NCBI GenBank assembly: GCA_030674155.1
Contig: CM060328.1
Span: 36,043,316-36,107,315, forward strand
Source of the DNA: Stramonita haemastoma
Lineage: Eukaryota; Mollusca; Gastropoda; Neogastropoda; Muricidae
Direction of reading: 5' to 3'
DNA length: 64,000 nucleotides
In this document: one piece after another, positions 12,098-24,465 of the stretch
Layout of the letters: every line of letters begins with the position of its first letter
Numbering within the stretch: the first letter of the stretch is position 1
The notes under the pieces: model-generated
What the model was told of the DNA's origin: nothing
The model's database searches: none
Seen by the model: the letters and a program-made list of their open reading frames with translations, nothing else
Made by a program: the position numbers and the translations under genes

Positions 12098-12368
12098 TCA
12101 ATGGTATGTATGCATGTATGTATGTATGTATGTATGTGTGGGCATAGTGTATGTATGTATGTTATGTATGTATGTATGTATGTATGTATGTATGTATGTA
12201 TGTATGTATGTATGTTGTATTTATGTTGTGTATGTATGTATGTATGTATGTATGTATGTATGTATGTATGTATGTATGTATGTATGTATGTATGTATGTG
12301 TATGTATGTATGTATGTATGTATGTATTTATGTGTGTATGTATGTACTGTATGTATGTATGTATACAT
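12098..12368. repeat. (TATG)n microsatellite, ~270 bp
   Basis: tatgtatg runs with a few interruptions; the long MYVCMYVC frame is repeat-driven. Confidence 0.95.
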
Positions 12369-12392
12369 ATTTATTTAAATTTATTTTTATTT

Positions 12393-12622
12393 TGTTCTTT
12401 TATATCGAGGATAATGGAAGAAGTACTCATGTGCTTTTTTTCATCCAGTCCCCGTGAGCATACAGTTTTGTCAACATTGGCATCTGTTCCCACCAGCCCA
12501 CGATGGCCTACTCTTACAAAAAGCGGAACAGGATTTAAGGTGTGTGCAGAACATGCAACAGGGCCTCGGTTTACAGTCTCATCCGAAAGACTTTTTAAGT
12601 TTTGAGGAGAGTGGAGTCAGCA
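12393..12622 (-). mobile_element. SINE-B copy, 5'-truncated
   Basis: Complement motifs ttatatcgaggataatgg, catccagtccccgtgag, gttcccaccagcccacga and gagagtggagtcagca are in order. It ends in a mixed (TATG)/(TA) region. Confidence 0.8.
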
Positions 12623-12635
12623 TACATATATGTAT

Positions 12636-12640
12636 GTGTG

Positions 12641-12710
<70 letters not shown>

Positions 12711-12713
12711 AAT

Positions 12714-12767
<54 letters not shown>
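12636..12767. repeat. Compound (TA)n, poly-T, (TG)n tract
   Basis: Three simple-sequence runs lie in direct succession. Confidence 0.9.
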
Positions 12768-12768
<1 letters not shown>

Positions 12769-12769
12769 G

Positions 12770-13934
12770 AATTGGTTTGAAATACAAACCACTTATTGTT
12801 TTTACCGTTAAATTTATGTAGTATAAAAATATTCGAGGTTCATAACTACCTCTTGGCAACATTAGATGCCACAATTACCGATTTTGTCAGCAAGACAAAG
12901 CCACATTTGAGACGAAATGTTCACACGTTGAAACCGAAAGTACAATGATCACTGTCTTGTTTATGTCGTTTTTCATAAATGAAATCGGTCTGCAATTTTG
13001 TTTAGAGTCGAGCGTTGAGAAATAAGCTGCATCGAAATTTCTTACCTTGTATATTATGCTTCACAGCAACTACAGGCAAATAAAGCTCTGCCAAGTTTTG
13101 GTCAAACAACGCCGACTCTAGAAGTTGGTTTCATTTTCAGCTTCAAACTCTTGGCCGCTTTTGCTTGCAGGCTAAAGCGTTTTATCACACACGCAGCGAA
13201 AACACTTGTCTTGTATGTTGTTACTCTGTTTATCTAGTCTTCGAGCTCTGCTTCGTCAGTAACATGGGATTTAATGCACAGTTTTGTTTACTTGTTTTGT
13301 TATTTAAATCTGAGACAAAAATCTACCAACATGGCGCCAATTAATAGTAATTACCCCCCTTGAATTTGTGGTCTGCTAGAACTCTGCATGGTACAACTAT
13401 TTTGACCAATCAGAGACAAGCGCTGACATTTGCCGCGGTAGCTTTGAGCGAGGCTGGGATACCTTCATTGTTATGAATAATAATAACAACAAAGAATAAT
13501 TAATTAAGCCGCTTCTATATTTTTCACCGTCACTTTTTCCCCCCACCTCTACTTTTTATTGTTCTTCACGTCAATGATTTTTTTTTTAACCACAACATGC
13601 GATCCCAGTGCGCACTGAGGCTCTAGGCCTACATGTAGGGGGAAGGAAGGGGTGCCTATAGGCCTAGACCTATTGTCCTGTTCGCCACAATTTCTTACAC
13701 CTACCATTCCCCTCCCTTCCTATTTTGAGCACTAATTTCCAACCAAAGATCATGATCAGGGATTTTGCAAGCCTTCTGTTGGCCATAATATAACAGGACT
13801 TGCTATGATTTGTTCCAGCCCTTTTATTGATTTTGTTATTTTAATCATTGAAGTTGTTTCATAGCTATGCCTATCTGCTTTGTTCTCAAATAGGTTTACT
13901 CAATTAACAATTATTGTAGCAAAGATACCATCAC

Positions 13935-13935
<1 letters not shown>
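12770..13935. other. Unassigned, apparently unique sequence
   Basis: This is the longest repeat-poor piece of the left third. It contains scattered CpG and an acatggcgcc motif near 13,330, so a promoter or 5' exon is possible, but no open frame with protein character or paired splice sites could be supported. Confidence 0.4.
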
Positions 13936-13939
<4 letters not shown>

Positions 13940-13971
<32 letters not shown>

Positions 13972-14366
13972 TAGTAGTAGTAGTAGTCTTCAATTTTACG
14001 TCCTTCCACATAAAGTGATACTGGACGGGGTAGGGGGGGGGGGGAATTTAAAAAATAATAATAAAATCATAAGAATCAAAATAAATAAATAAGATGATGA
14101 TGATAATAATAATAAATAAAATAAATAAAAATAATATAAAGATGAATAGATAGATAAAATAAATAATGAAATTGATAAAAGAAGAAGAAGAAAATAAAAT
14201 AAAAACCCAAACCCCCTTAACATAAAATCTAATGATAATAATAACAGTTGAAATATTGGTAAAAAGAAGAGGGAAAGGGAAAGACAAAGACAGAGAATAG
14301 TTGAGGGATGGAATGACTAAAAATAAGTAAAGATTCAAGAAAAAAATGCACCAAAAAAAATGTTAG

Positions 14367-14460
<94 letters not shown>

Positions 14461-14475
14461 CGCGCGCGCGCGTGT
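13940..14475. repeat. Cluster of simple repeats (TG, TAG, AAT/GAT, long TG)
   Basis: It holds (TG)n at 13,940-13,968, (TAG)n to 13,988, G-run at 14,032-14,043, degenerate (AATA/GATA)-rich sequence to about 14,350 and (TG)n at 14,369-14,459 ending in (CG)n. Confidence 0.85.
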
Positions 14476-14599
14476 GTGTGTGTTGGTGCAGGTGTGTAGT
14501 TGTGACTGACGATATCCTAATTACATTAAGTGAAACTGTATGCTAAACACTAAATTAACAGGAGAGAATAAAATTCATAACAGAACAACATTGATATAA

Positions 14600-14935
14600 C
14601 TACAACAAATGCCCTATAGGACTTAACAATAAACCTTTAGCAATAGCAAACACTAACTTGATATTCTCCAAAACTTGTTCAAGGGAAGTTTCATGAAAAC
14701 TGGGTAAGTAAGGTTTTAAAGTCTTACATTCAAATACAATATGGGTATTTGAAATATGATTGTTTCCACATAAGCATTTAACATCCTTGCTAAATTTTGT
14801 GATAAAAGCATTTAATCGGATTCTATAAAATAATGTCTCAAGCTGTCTTTCTTTGATCACACTTCTATAAGTCTTTAACTGATGTATGCTTTCACAAACA
14901 CTTTTTTTCTGGTTAGAACCCATTTTACAATCTGT
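14600..14935 (-). mobile_element. LINE 3' coding fragment (C-terminal CCHC knuckle)
   Basis: The minus strand encodes a peptide with LETLFYRIRLNAF, then CLCGNNHISNTHIVFEC, ending at a stop at the low-coordinate end. The C-x-C...H...C arrangement near the C terminus is typical of non-LTR retrotransposon ORF2 ends. It is 5'-truncated and upstream it meets the TG/GA tract, so no more of the element is visible. Confidence 0.55.
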
Positions 14936-14948
14936 TCTTTGCTGTATA

Positions 14949-15097
<149 letters not shown>

Positions 15098-15560
15098 ACA
15101 GGATTCTAATAATATAATTTGTTGTCCTGTCAAAATTATGAGGTGACAAAACCTGAATTGAATTCTGTTTTAACAGTAAAACCGAAATCTTTGACTGTAA
15201 GTTATAAACAAGGGGAGGGGAGGGAAAGGGGCAGGAACAAGTGGAAACCTTGTCCTATTATGACATAATCTATTTTATTTTTCTTAAACCCATGAGGGGT
15301 GTAGGCCTATGGGGTGCTTAAGGAGAGGTGGTACCTTTGTAAACCTGGCAGTAGCATCCCTCGGGATGGACGGGAGCACTGGTCCTCACTTGGCACTCAA
15401 CTCTCACTTCTGGGTCCGGGTCCTTAACCCACCCACACCCCGGTAACCGCTTCTACTGGCGGGCGAAACGTTGTGAGGGGCTGGTGCATTCTTACCCACC
15501 AGTAGGAGTCTTGGAGAGGAGATGGGCGCCACCAAGCTTCCTCAAGCCCACTGAAAGGAC

Positions 15561-16496
15561 ATGATGAGAAAAACAAAACAGAAAGACATGCCGGATCGGT
15601 CGAGGCCCGGATCAACAACGACCGCGCTACCCACTGCAAGCCTCCAGGGTGGGAGTGACAAGTGTGCTACTGGGGCAGAACCAACTCTAAAGCTTCCAGC
15701 TAAAGGGGCAACCATTGGTACATGGAATGTAAGGACTCTGTACCAAACAGGAAGAGTACAGGAACTTACACATGAATAACAGAGGTATAAATGGGACATC
15801 CTAGGGCTTGCGGAAGTCAGATGGATTGGCTTCGGAGAAACAACCACGCAAGACGGCCACAAAATATGGTACAGCGGAGAAGAGAAACTACATCAACATG
15901 GAGTAGGCTTTATTGTCAGGAAAGAGATTGTGTCAAGCATCATCAGCTGCACACCAGTATCCAGCAGACTCATCTCAATCAGAGTTTCTGCAAAACCCCA
16001 GAATCTCACCATCATCCAAGTGTATGCTCCAACATCTGACTACGATGATGACCAGATAGAAGAATTCTATGAAGAACTTGAAAACGTCATCTCCAAAACG
16101 CCCAAAAAAGACATCCTTATTGTGGAAGGCGACTGGAATGCTAAGGTGGGACCTGATGCCTATGACACCTGGGCAGGAACCACAGGACGATTTGGACTGG
16201 GAGAAACAAATGACAGAGGACAGCGGCTGCTGGAATTCGCAAAGAAGCACAAACTAACTTTGGCTAACACACTCCACCCTCACAAGCCATCCAGAACATC
16301 AACCTGGCACTCACCAAATGGTCTGATTCATAATCAAATTGATTACATTCTGTCACCCCAAAGATTCAAATCCAGCATAAACAAGGCAAACACAAGAACA
16401 TTCCCAGGAGCTGACATTGGCAGTGACCACGACCTTGTACTTACCACCATCAGGCTGAAACTGAAAGCAAACACCAGCCAAAAAGCCCACGCATAA
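15561..16496 (+). pseudogene. LINE ORF, AP-endonuclease half (one stop)
   Basis: Frame starting at 15,561 (MMRKTKQK...). The endonuclease signature starts at GTWNVRTLYQTGRV and continues in the same frame after a TAA at 15,777 through LGLAEVRWIGF, VYAPTSDYDDDQI, GDWNAKVG and GSDHDLV, which hold the catalytic Asn, Asp and Asp-His residues. It would nick target DNA to prime reverse transcription. The frame ends at 16,494-16,496, but the protein evidently continues one frame over (RIRFDLEKLKDP), so this end is a frameshift. Only two lesions suggest a young, recently active copy. Confidence 0.85.
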
Positions 16497-18625
16497 GATT
16501 CGACCTGGAAAAACTCAAAGACCCAACTGTGGTTGACATCTACCAAGCCAACATTGGAGGAAAGTTCGCCGCACTCACAGCCATCGACAATGATGTGGAC
16601 ACACTGGCCAACAACATCAAAGAAGTGCTGACGACAGCAGCAGAAGAAACATTAGGAAGAAGCAGAACAAAGAAACAACCCTGGGTGACAAATGAGGTTC
16701 TTGACCTCTGCGACAAAAGAAAAGAACTTAAGAAACAAAAGTTCACAAGTCGAGAAGCTTACAAGAAGTACATGGATAGCCACAGAGAAGTGAGGAAAAA
16801 GATGAGAGAAGCCAAAGAAGCGTGGATAGAAGAACAATGCATCAACATCGAAGCTAGAATGGCCAAGGGAAACAGCAAAACAGCTTACGACACTTTGAAA
16901 GCACTAACGAAAACCACACAGCCTAAAGCCTCTGTTATTGAAGACAAAGAAGGAAATCTTTTAACGGAAAACAATGCCATCCTCCAACGCTGGACAGAAT
17001 ACTGTGAGGGATTGTATAACTACCCACTACGCCCAGATACCAACATAGTTTCTGACAAACCCCCTGAACACCAAGATAAAGACCCACCAATACTAAGGTG
17101 TGAAGTAGATGCAGCTATTAAACAATTGAAGAAGGGGAAGTCCCCTGGAATCGATAACATCCCAGCTGAACTCATAAAAAATGGAGGGAATGAAACAGCA
17201 AGGCGATTCACAGAACTTTGTCAGAAGATCCACGACACCAAAGAATGGCCAAAAGAATGGACACAGTCTCTTGTAATACCCCTGCCAAAGAAAGGAAACC
17301 TCAAGCAATGCCAGAACTACAGAACCATCAGTCTCATAAGTCATCCTAGCAAGATCATGCTGCAGGTAGTCCTCAACAGACTGAAAAACCAAGCGGAAAA
17401 ACTCCTGGCAGAAGAACAAGCGGGCTTTAGACCAAAACGCAGCACAATGGAACAAATTTTCAATCTGAGAATTCTGATAGAGAAGCATCTCCAACACCAA
17501 AAAGACTTGTACCACAATTTCATAGATTTCAAAAAGGCCTTTGACAGGGTATGGCATGACGGCCTCTGGCAAGTACTCAGGCACTTCAACATTGACAGCT
17601 GCCTAATTGAAGTCATCAAGGCTCTGTACGAGAACGCAAGAAGTGCAGTTTTCATGAACAATCACGTGGGCGAGTTCTTCAAGACCACGGTTGGGGTTCG
17701 CCAGGGCTGCCTTCTCTCACCTGTACTCTTCAACCTCTTCCTCGAAAACATCATGACAGAGACACTGCAAAACCACCACACTTCCATCTCCATTGGTGGA
17801 AGACCCCTTTGCAACCTCAGATTTGCAGATGACATTGACCTCATGGGCAGCAGCAAACAAGAACTGCAAATCCTCACAGACAATTTAACAGATCGAGCGA
17901 GCGCATACGGCATGGAGGTCAGTACAGAGAAATCAAAGATCATGGTCAACAGCGCGAGTAATGACATCACGGAAATAAAGATGAATGGAGAAATACTAGA
18001 AGAGGTGAGCCAATTCAAATACTTAGGCTCCATCCTAACAAAAGATGGCACATCAAACAATGAAGTGAAAGCTCGCATTGCAACAGCAACATCTGCTCTA
18101 GTCAGACTCCAGAGGATCATCAGAAGCAACAACATCAGCTTCTGCACCAAATACCACCTTTACAAATCCCTCGTGATATCTATCCTCCTATATGGCTGTG
18201 AATCATGGACTCTGACAACAGAGTTAGAGAGGAGAATCCAAGCATTCGAGAACAAGTGCCACAGAAGACTCCTCAGAATATCATACAAAGAACACAAGAC
18301 CAATAACTATGTGAAAGAAGAAATCAAAAAGCGTGTGGGCCCCCAAGAGCCTTTGCTCTCCACCATAAAGAGGAGAAAGCTGATGTGGTTTGGTCACACC
18401 ACAAGACACAACACCCTAGCAAAAACCATCCTGCAAGGAACAGTCGAGGGCAAGAGAAGAAGAGGCCGCCAAAAGAAATCATGGGTTGACAACATCAAAG
18501 ACTGGACCGCCCAACCCCTGCAACACCTCCTACTAGCCACACAGGACCGTGAAGCATGGAAAAAGATCTCTGTTGCGTCTTCTCTCATGTCCCCCCTACG
18601 TCCTTTGGGACATGGGACTGAGTGA
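16497..18625 (+). pseudogene. LINE ORF, reverse transcriptase half
   Basis: About 700 codons are open to a TGA at 18,623. Visible RT landmarks are GIDNIPAELIKNG, the QAGFRPKRSTMEQIF block, FIDFKKAFDRVWHDGLW, VRQGCLLSPVLFNLFLE and the catalytic FADDIDLMG near 17,822. These are followed by the thumb and the LLYGCESWTL/RRLLRISYKEH C-terminal region and GRRRGRQKKSWVDNI. All catalytic aspartates are present. The frame is offset from the endonuclease half by one shift near 16,490, so the copy is not translatable as a single protein without frameshifting. Confidence 0.88.
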
Positions 18626-18754
18626 GTGAGTGAGTGAAACCCATGAATATGAAATGAATGGGCAAACACTTTTTTTTAAAAAATAATCAAAGAAACTATT
18701 AATTTTAAGTACACAAGTGTGACTAAAACGAGGCAATTGAATTATGCCTCAAGA

Positions 18755-19735
18755 GCATGCCTATCTATCTATCCCATAGTGACGGTGGGGGCACCCGTGA
18801 AGATTTGACAACCAGTCCGCCCCATTCCTCTCTCTGTTCTGCCTTTCTCATTGTTTTGTTAAGTTCTAAGCCTGTCCATTCACTGATGTTGTCCTCCATC
18901 TCTTCCTTGGTCTGCCTCTTTTTCCTCCTCCTTGGACAGTGCCTTGCAGTATTGTTTTTGCAAGTCCTTTTGATCTTGTGACATGGCCATACGCTTCTTT
19001 ACGATTGTTAGGTTTTCTTAGGGCCCAATGGTTTGCTGGATTCTGTTATGCACGTCTTCGTTGCTTATGTGGTCTCTGTTGGAGATGCCAAGGAGTCTCC
19101 AGAAGCATTCATCTCTGCCGCCTGTACTCTTCTCTACAAATCTGCAGTGAAGGTCCACGATTCACGGGCAAACAAAAATATGGATATGACAAGGGAATGC
19201 ATTAATCTGATCTTGGAGCTGAGTGAGATATTTTTATCTCTTCACATAATGTTCAGTTTTGACAGCGCTGTTATTGTCTGTGCAATCCTGCACACTAGTT
19301 CTGGCTTGGACCCCTGGTGTGATACAACGGCTCCCAAGTACTTAAAGCTTTGAACCGTTTCCAGCTTCTGGTTGTTGACCCTGATATCAATGCTGATGCC
19401 CTTGGCGTTATTGATCATTCGTTTGGTCTTCTCTGCACTGATATTTCATCCCATATGTTTTGGAGGCCTTATTCAGGTGTTCTGTTAGGCTGGCAAGCTC
19501 TTTTTCTGATCCTGCTAGTCTGTCAATGTCATCTGCAAAGCAGAGGTTTATGATCGTTCTGCCATCAATGCTGACTGATCCTTTATGATGTTTCAGTGCA
19601 TCAGCCATTGTTCTCTCCAGGAAGATGTTGAAAAGAGTGGGTGATAGTAGACTGCCCTGCCTTAATCCAACTGTTGTTCGAAACCACTCTCTAATGTTGC
19701 TGTTGCTGATTCAGCGATCTGGATGTACTGAAACG
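18755..19735 (-). mobile_element. RTE-type LINE 3' fragment, reversed
   Basis: On the minus strand, 19,408-19,608 encodes an RT block with FADDIDRLAGSEKEL. Further 3' a degraded GRPRKRW/VNGQA-like C terminus ends in a (GATA)n tail (ctatctatctat at 18,765). The 3' part is the same family as the plus-strand fragment at 61,425-62,030 (shared aagcaacgaagacgtgcat and caaaaacaatactgcaa). Many frameshifts are present. Confidence 0.75.
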
Positions 19736-19739
19736 ATTT

Positions 19740-20134
19740 TTAAACTAACTTTTTATACAGGTTAAGGAGATGGAGAGCATAAAGGTGCTGTGTGGCTGTA
19801 CTGACAGGGGTCTGTTTAGGTACTAGCCATGGATGGAGCTAGTCTTTGAGAGAGGAAGCGCTTTAAATGGAAGGGGGTGATGGGGTAAGACACGCGGCTG
19901 TACTTGCTTCTCCCTCAACTCCCAGAGTGGTTGGGGAACTGCACTGCACTGCACTGCACAGTTCAGGCAAGTTTGGTCACGTCATCTGTGGTATCTGTTA
20001 TGGATTTATGCCAGGTATCTACATATATAAGTATAAACTGCATCTCAGAAATTTGACTTCAATGTAATCATCATCATCTTGCTCCTTCTCTGATATAAAT
20101 AATTTTATAGATGTTCTGCATCAATGACTTACTT
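19740..20134. other. Unassigned stretch
   Basis: No feature seen beyond a short cactgcactgcactgcac run near 19,940. Confidence 0.5.
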
Positions 20135-20445
20135 GACTTATTCCAGCACGTTTGGGGACGGGATACTCAGTGGTCAGAGCGCTCGCTTTCCCCCACCCAA
20201 GTTAAGCAGCGTCGAACGCGGTTACCAGTTTGCTGGGTGACTGATAGCGTGCCTTGGCTTCAGTACAGTTCCCCCAGCTGTAAATAGGTACCTGCCCTCT
20301 TTCGGGTCAGGGAAGGTAAAGCAGCGAGGGAGAGGAGATGGGCGCCGCCCTCAACATGCTGGCCCCTAGAGAAGCTGTGGTCTCTGACGCCTCGCTCCCC
20401 TGCGACCACCCAGGTTAAGGGGCATTTTTCTTATTATATTATTAT
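20135..20445 (+). mobile_element. Composite SINE with tRNA-like head and 5S rRNA-like segment
   Basis: A tRNA-like start (gggatactcagtggtcagag) is followed by AAGTTAAGCAGCGTCG, cgcggttaccag and gctgggtgac. These resemble the internal promoter elements (A box, IE, C box) of 5S rRNA genes, in the right order and spacing. Then comes ctgtaaataggtacctg, a phrase common in SINE bodies. It ends near (TTA)n at 20,434. The shared phrase gagaggagatgggcgcc also occurs in the leader of the RTE LINE near 15,513. Confidence 0.65.
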
Positions 20446-21223
20446 TATTACACACATTCACAGGCAGAACATCTTGCGCACACATCAAATCCTGCGCACA
20501 TGCATACCTCTTTCTCGCTGGTAAGTAGTAAATCTTTATCGCCACATCACTTGCAAAGGATAAAAAAGAAACCATACGGAAAACAGCTTTATGAAAGTTG
20601 CTGACATTAGACGTGAGCTTGACCATCTCTCTACAACCCTCTCAGTTCAAGACCCTCAGCCCTCTTCAGTATCAGATACTATTCCATTATCTTCCTTTTG
20701 CTTAGTTACCGCAGATGAAGTCCGTAAGATTATCCATAAATCCAAACCCATTACCTGCACACTTGACCCCACCAACACCCCTTCTGACTGAATGCTCAAA
20801 TGATATTTTACCTGTTATTACACAGATAATGAATCAGAGTCTATCCACAGGTGTTGTCCCTTCTAGTTTCAAATGTGCAGTTGTAAAACCTCAGCTCAAA
20901 AAGTCATCTCTTGACCCAAACATCCTCAAGAATAACAGACCTGTTTCCAACTTGCCCTTCTTGTCAAAGATCCTTGAAAAATTTGTGCTGAATCAACTCT
21001 TTGAACATCTTGCCTCACATTCTCTTCTACCTTCAAACCAGTCAGCATACAGGCCCTCGCACAGCACTGAAACAGCACTTCTGAAAGTTGCAAATGATAT
21101 CTTGCTTGCTCTAGATGATGGAAATATCTCTGTTCTCACTCTTTTGGATCTATCAGCTGCATTTGGTACAATTGATTACACCATTCTCTACCAAGCTCTC
21201 CAACAACACTTTGGTGTCTGTGG

Positions 21224-21507
21224 TTAAAGTCTGTCCCGAGCCTATGGCTCATCAGGCCGGTGCTTATCCCGGTTTCTGTGGCGTTAAGCGACTGAGAGTC
21301 AAAGACTCCCCCCTGGATAGGACGCCAGTCTATCGCAGGGTTAACCCCCAACACAAGGTTGGTACCCCTTTTACACCTGGGTGGGGTGAGAAAATAGCCG
21401 TAAAGTGCCTTTTCCAAGGGCACAACGCCATAGCCGAAAGCTGGGATCGAACCCGCAACCTTTAGATTACGAGTCCAACGCCCTAACCACTAGGCTACAG
21501 CGGCGGC
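21224..21507 (-). mobile_element. SINE-A copy with 14-bp target duplication
   Basis: Full length, 284 bp. It is flanked by TTTGGTGTCTGTGG at 21,210-21,223 and 21,508-21,521, and removal restores the LINE frame (FGVCGTALKWFQ). Read on the minus strand it starts gccgccgctgtagcctagtgg (A box), has a B box of the gggttcgatccc type, and ends in taaagtctgtcccgag complement. Confidence 0.95.
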
Positions 21508-22297
21508 TTTGGTGTCTGTGGAACAGCACTGAAGTGGTTTCAGAACTATCTATCCGATCAAACGCAAACCATTATCGTAGATGAGTTCAAGTCCTCACCA
21601 GCAAACATCTCGTTTGGCGTACCACAAGGATCAGTCTTGGGACCCATTCTTTTCATCAAGTACACCAAGCCACTGAACACCCTCATTAGCAGTCACTTTA
21701 ACCAAAATCAGTCTTTTGCAGGTGACTCCCAACTTTACTCTAAATGCCGTCCTGATAATGTCAACACTACTATTGAAATCATGCAAAAATTGTATATCCG
21801 ACGTCAAATCCTGGATGACTAGACACAAATTGAAATTAAATGATGATAAAACAGAAGCCCTGCTGATTCACTCCACCACTCATTCTTCTCTATCAGTTGA
21901 TCTGCCATATACCATTCGTGTTGGAAAATCATATATTTCTTTCTCACCATCAGTGCGCAATCTAGGATTCATCCTGACAAATACCATGTCAATTGAAAAA
22001 CATGTTTCACAGACTTGCCGCTCAGCTTATGCTGCGCTTTGTCAGATTAGTAACATCAGAATGTATATCGATGTAGACACAGCCAAGAAACTCGTCTGTG
22101 CCCTTGTCTATCTAGGCTTGACTATGCAAACTCCCTGCTTGCAGGCTGTCCCAAGCTTTTAATAGAGAAACTACAAAAGGTACAAAACTCAGCTGCCCAA
22201 TTGGTACTCAAAACAAAGAACGTAATCACATCACACCTGTATTGTGAAATCTGCACTGGCTTCCAATCCAAGCTCGTATCCAGTATAAAGCTATGAT

Positions 22298-22598
22298 AAA
22301 AGTTAAAGTTAGTTAAAGTCTGTCCCGAGCCATAAGGCTCATCAGGCCGGTGCTTATCCCGGTTTCTGTGGCGTTAAGCGACTGAGAGTCATAGACTCCC
22401 CCCTGGATAGGACGCCAGTCTATCGCAGGATTAACCCCCAACACAAGGTTGGTACCCCTTTTACACCTGGGTGGGGTGAGAAAATAGCCGTAAAGTGCCT
22501 TTTCCAAGGGCACAACGCCATAGCGGAATAGCTGGGATCGAACCCGCAACCTTTAGATTACGAGTACAACACCCTAACCACTAGGCCACAGCGGCGGC
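22298..22598 (-). mobile_element. SINE-A copy with 12-bp target duplication
   Basis: Flanks are TAAAGCTATGAT at 22,286-22,297 and 22,599-22,610. It is the same orientation as the copy 1.1 kb upstream and lies within the same host LINE. Confidence 0.95.
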
Positions 22599-23330
22599 TA
22601 AAGCTATGATGCATTGTCATAATTTCTTCTTGAACAAAGTTCCAGCATACTTCTCTGATACTCTTTCTGTGTACCACCCAAACAGACCACTCTGCTCATC
22701 CTCTGACACTAAAATCTTGAGAGTTCCCAAAGTAAAAAAACAGCATGGCGAGCGCTCATTCTCTCATGTAGGTCCCACTCTCTGGAACGCACTTCCCTCT
22801 GAAATAAGACACACTGACTCTACTTCCTCCTTTACAAGGCTGCTCAAAATATACCTTTTTATCCGATTCCCGTCCCTGACCACTGATCAAAATTGATTTC
22901 CCATTTTATTGACTCATCTCTGACTCTAGTGCTGGTCTTTTGGGATTTGATAAGGTTCTTCATTTCTATTTTACTTTATCTTTTTTGTTGTTGTTAATGT
23001 GAGTACATGTAGGGTAAATCTGTGAATGTGCCGTTTTCTTTGTTATTTCATTTATACGTTTTGTGTGTGCGCGCATGCGTGTGTGTGTATGCATTGTTCT
23101 GCACTGCACATTTTTTTTGGGGGGGGATGATATTGCTTTTATTTTACTTTTATTGTCTGGTCATGTGATAGCTGTGTATTGTATGTGCATGCATTTTTCC
23201 TTTTTTTTGTGCTGGTCAAATTTTTCACATGTAACCTATATGAATTGATTTGATTGTACAGTGCGGTGAGCCCATGTTTTGGGGAATTCGCGCTATATAA
23301 GCCTCTATTTTATTATCATTATTACTTTTT

Positions 23331-24465
23331 GTACCTTTATTCCAGCACATTCACTGAAAAAGTGTGTTTTGTTGCTGTTATTAATCTGTCTTTGCCTGAA
23401 AAGAGTGTTTACAACTACAGTGACTTTCACATTACCTTTTGTTTGTGTTTCCCTAGCTTACAACCCCCAGGGGCCACAGCTGACATAAGATCTGTTTCAC
23501 ACTGAAAAGGATGCTAAAAGATAGGTCAAGTTTTCAACATTTGATTACTATGCATGTTCTTTGATTGTTTTGCTTACTGTTTAATTGAATCGATTTTTCT
23601 GATGGCAGAACAGCAGAGAATTAACTGCTGATGGTGGAGTTCTGAGGGATGTAAAAAAAAATCCCATGTCTTAAGTGTCTTCTATTTGTCTGAAAACCTC
23701 TTTACTAACCACTCATGATTGAATTCTTGCTTACTTGCAAGTATATAACACACACATACACACACACATTCTCTCTCTCTCACAAAAAACTTTATACGTC
23801 ACACAAAAACAAAAATGTATATCTTTATTTCAATCCATATCCACCTGCATCCTTGTTATAAACATTTTATATGTGATGTATGTGATTTTTTTAACAGTAG
23901 CCAAATGTAAATGAACAAACATTGCACAAGTTCATTAGTCCAAATCAGGAAAATCATCTATCTGCATCAAAAATACAGAGAAAATTATTCTGTGAAAATT
24001 TTTTACCTTGGCACATCATTGACAATCATACGATGCACACACAGAGATATGCCAAGCAGTTCATGTCACACACACACACACACACACCACACACACACAC
24101 ACACACACATTTTGCACACTTGCTTGTTTCACTGGGAAGGTTAGAAAAAAAACAATGTTAGAAACAACACTGCACATGTTCCCCAATAATGCTGTAATAC
24201 TACATCAACAAATCCACAGGCATATACTACATATTGACATGTATACATACAGAGAGGTATTTTGTACAATATATCCTTATAGCTATCCTATTTCTCCTAC
24301 TGTGCCCCAACCAAGCAGATAAAGCCATGTCTCATTCCACATTTCATCAGCAATTACAGTTAATTCAGTGTATTCTTCAACATCAATCCCTAACTAGGTA
24401 AACCAATTTCATTCTCCAATTAACAAGAACTATAACAAATTTCAAATCAGTTACATATAGAACAG
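23331..24465. other. Unassigned stretch
   Basis: No gene seen. A (CA)n run lies at 24,069-24,110 and shorter ca/ct runs near 23,750-23,785. Confidence 0.5.

Larger units (their letters stand above)
15340..18645 (+). mobile_element. RTE-type LINE, nearly complete
   Basis: A single coding region of about 1,020 codons with an AP-endonuclease followed by reverse transcriptase, essentially no 3' UTR and a microsatellite-like tail (GAGT)n is the layout of RTE/BovB-clade elements. It is preceded by about 220 bp of GC-richer leader. The coding region is broken by one in-frame TAA (15,777-15,779) and one frameshift near 16,480-16,495. The stop codon lies in the first unit of the tail. The exact 5' end and a target duplication were not found. 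Confidence 0.85.
20585..23330 (+). mobile_element. CR1/L2-like LINE, 5'-truncated, split by two SINE-A
   Basis: In three pieces it encodes RT blocks [55 protein letters not shown], then FGVPQGSVLGPILF, a C-terminal region NLGFILTNTMSIEKHV and FSHVGPTLWNALPSEIR. The catalytic FADD motif reads FAGD near 21,715, so the enzyme is dead as well as frameshifted. The 3' UTR ends near 23,330 with a gaattcgcgctatataag plus ATT-rich tail, the usual ending of this group. Confidence 0.85.
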
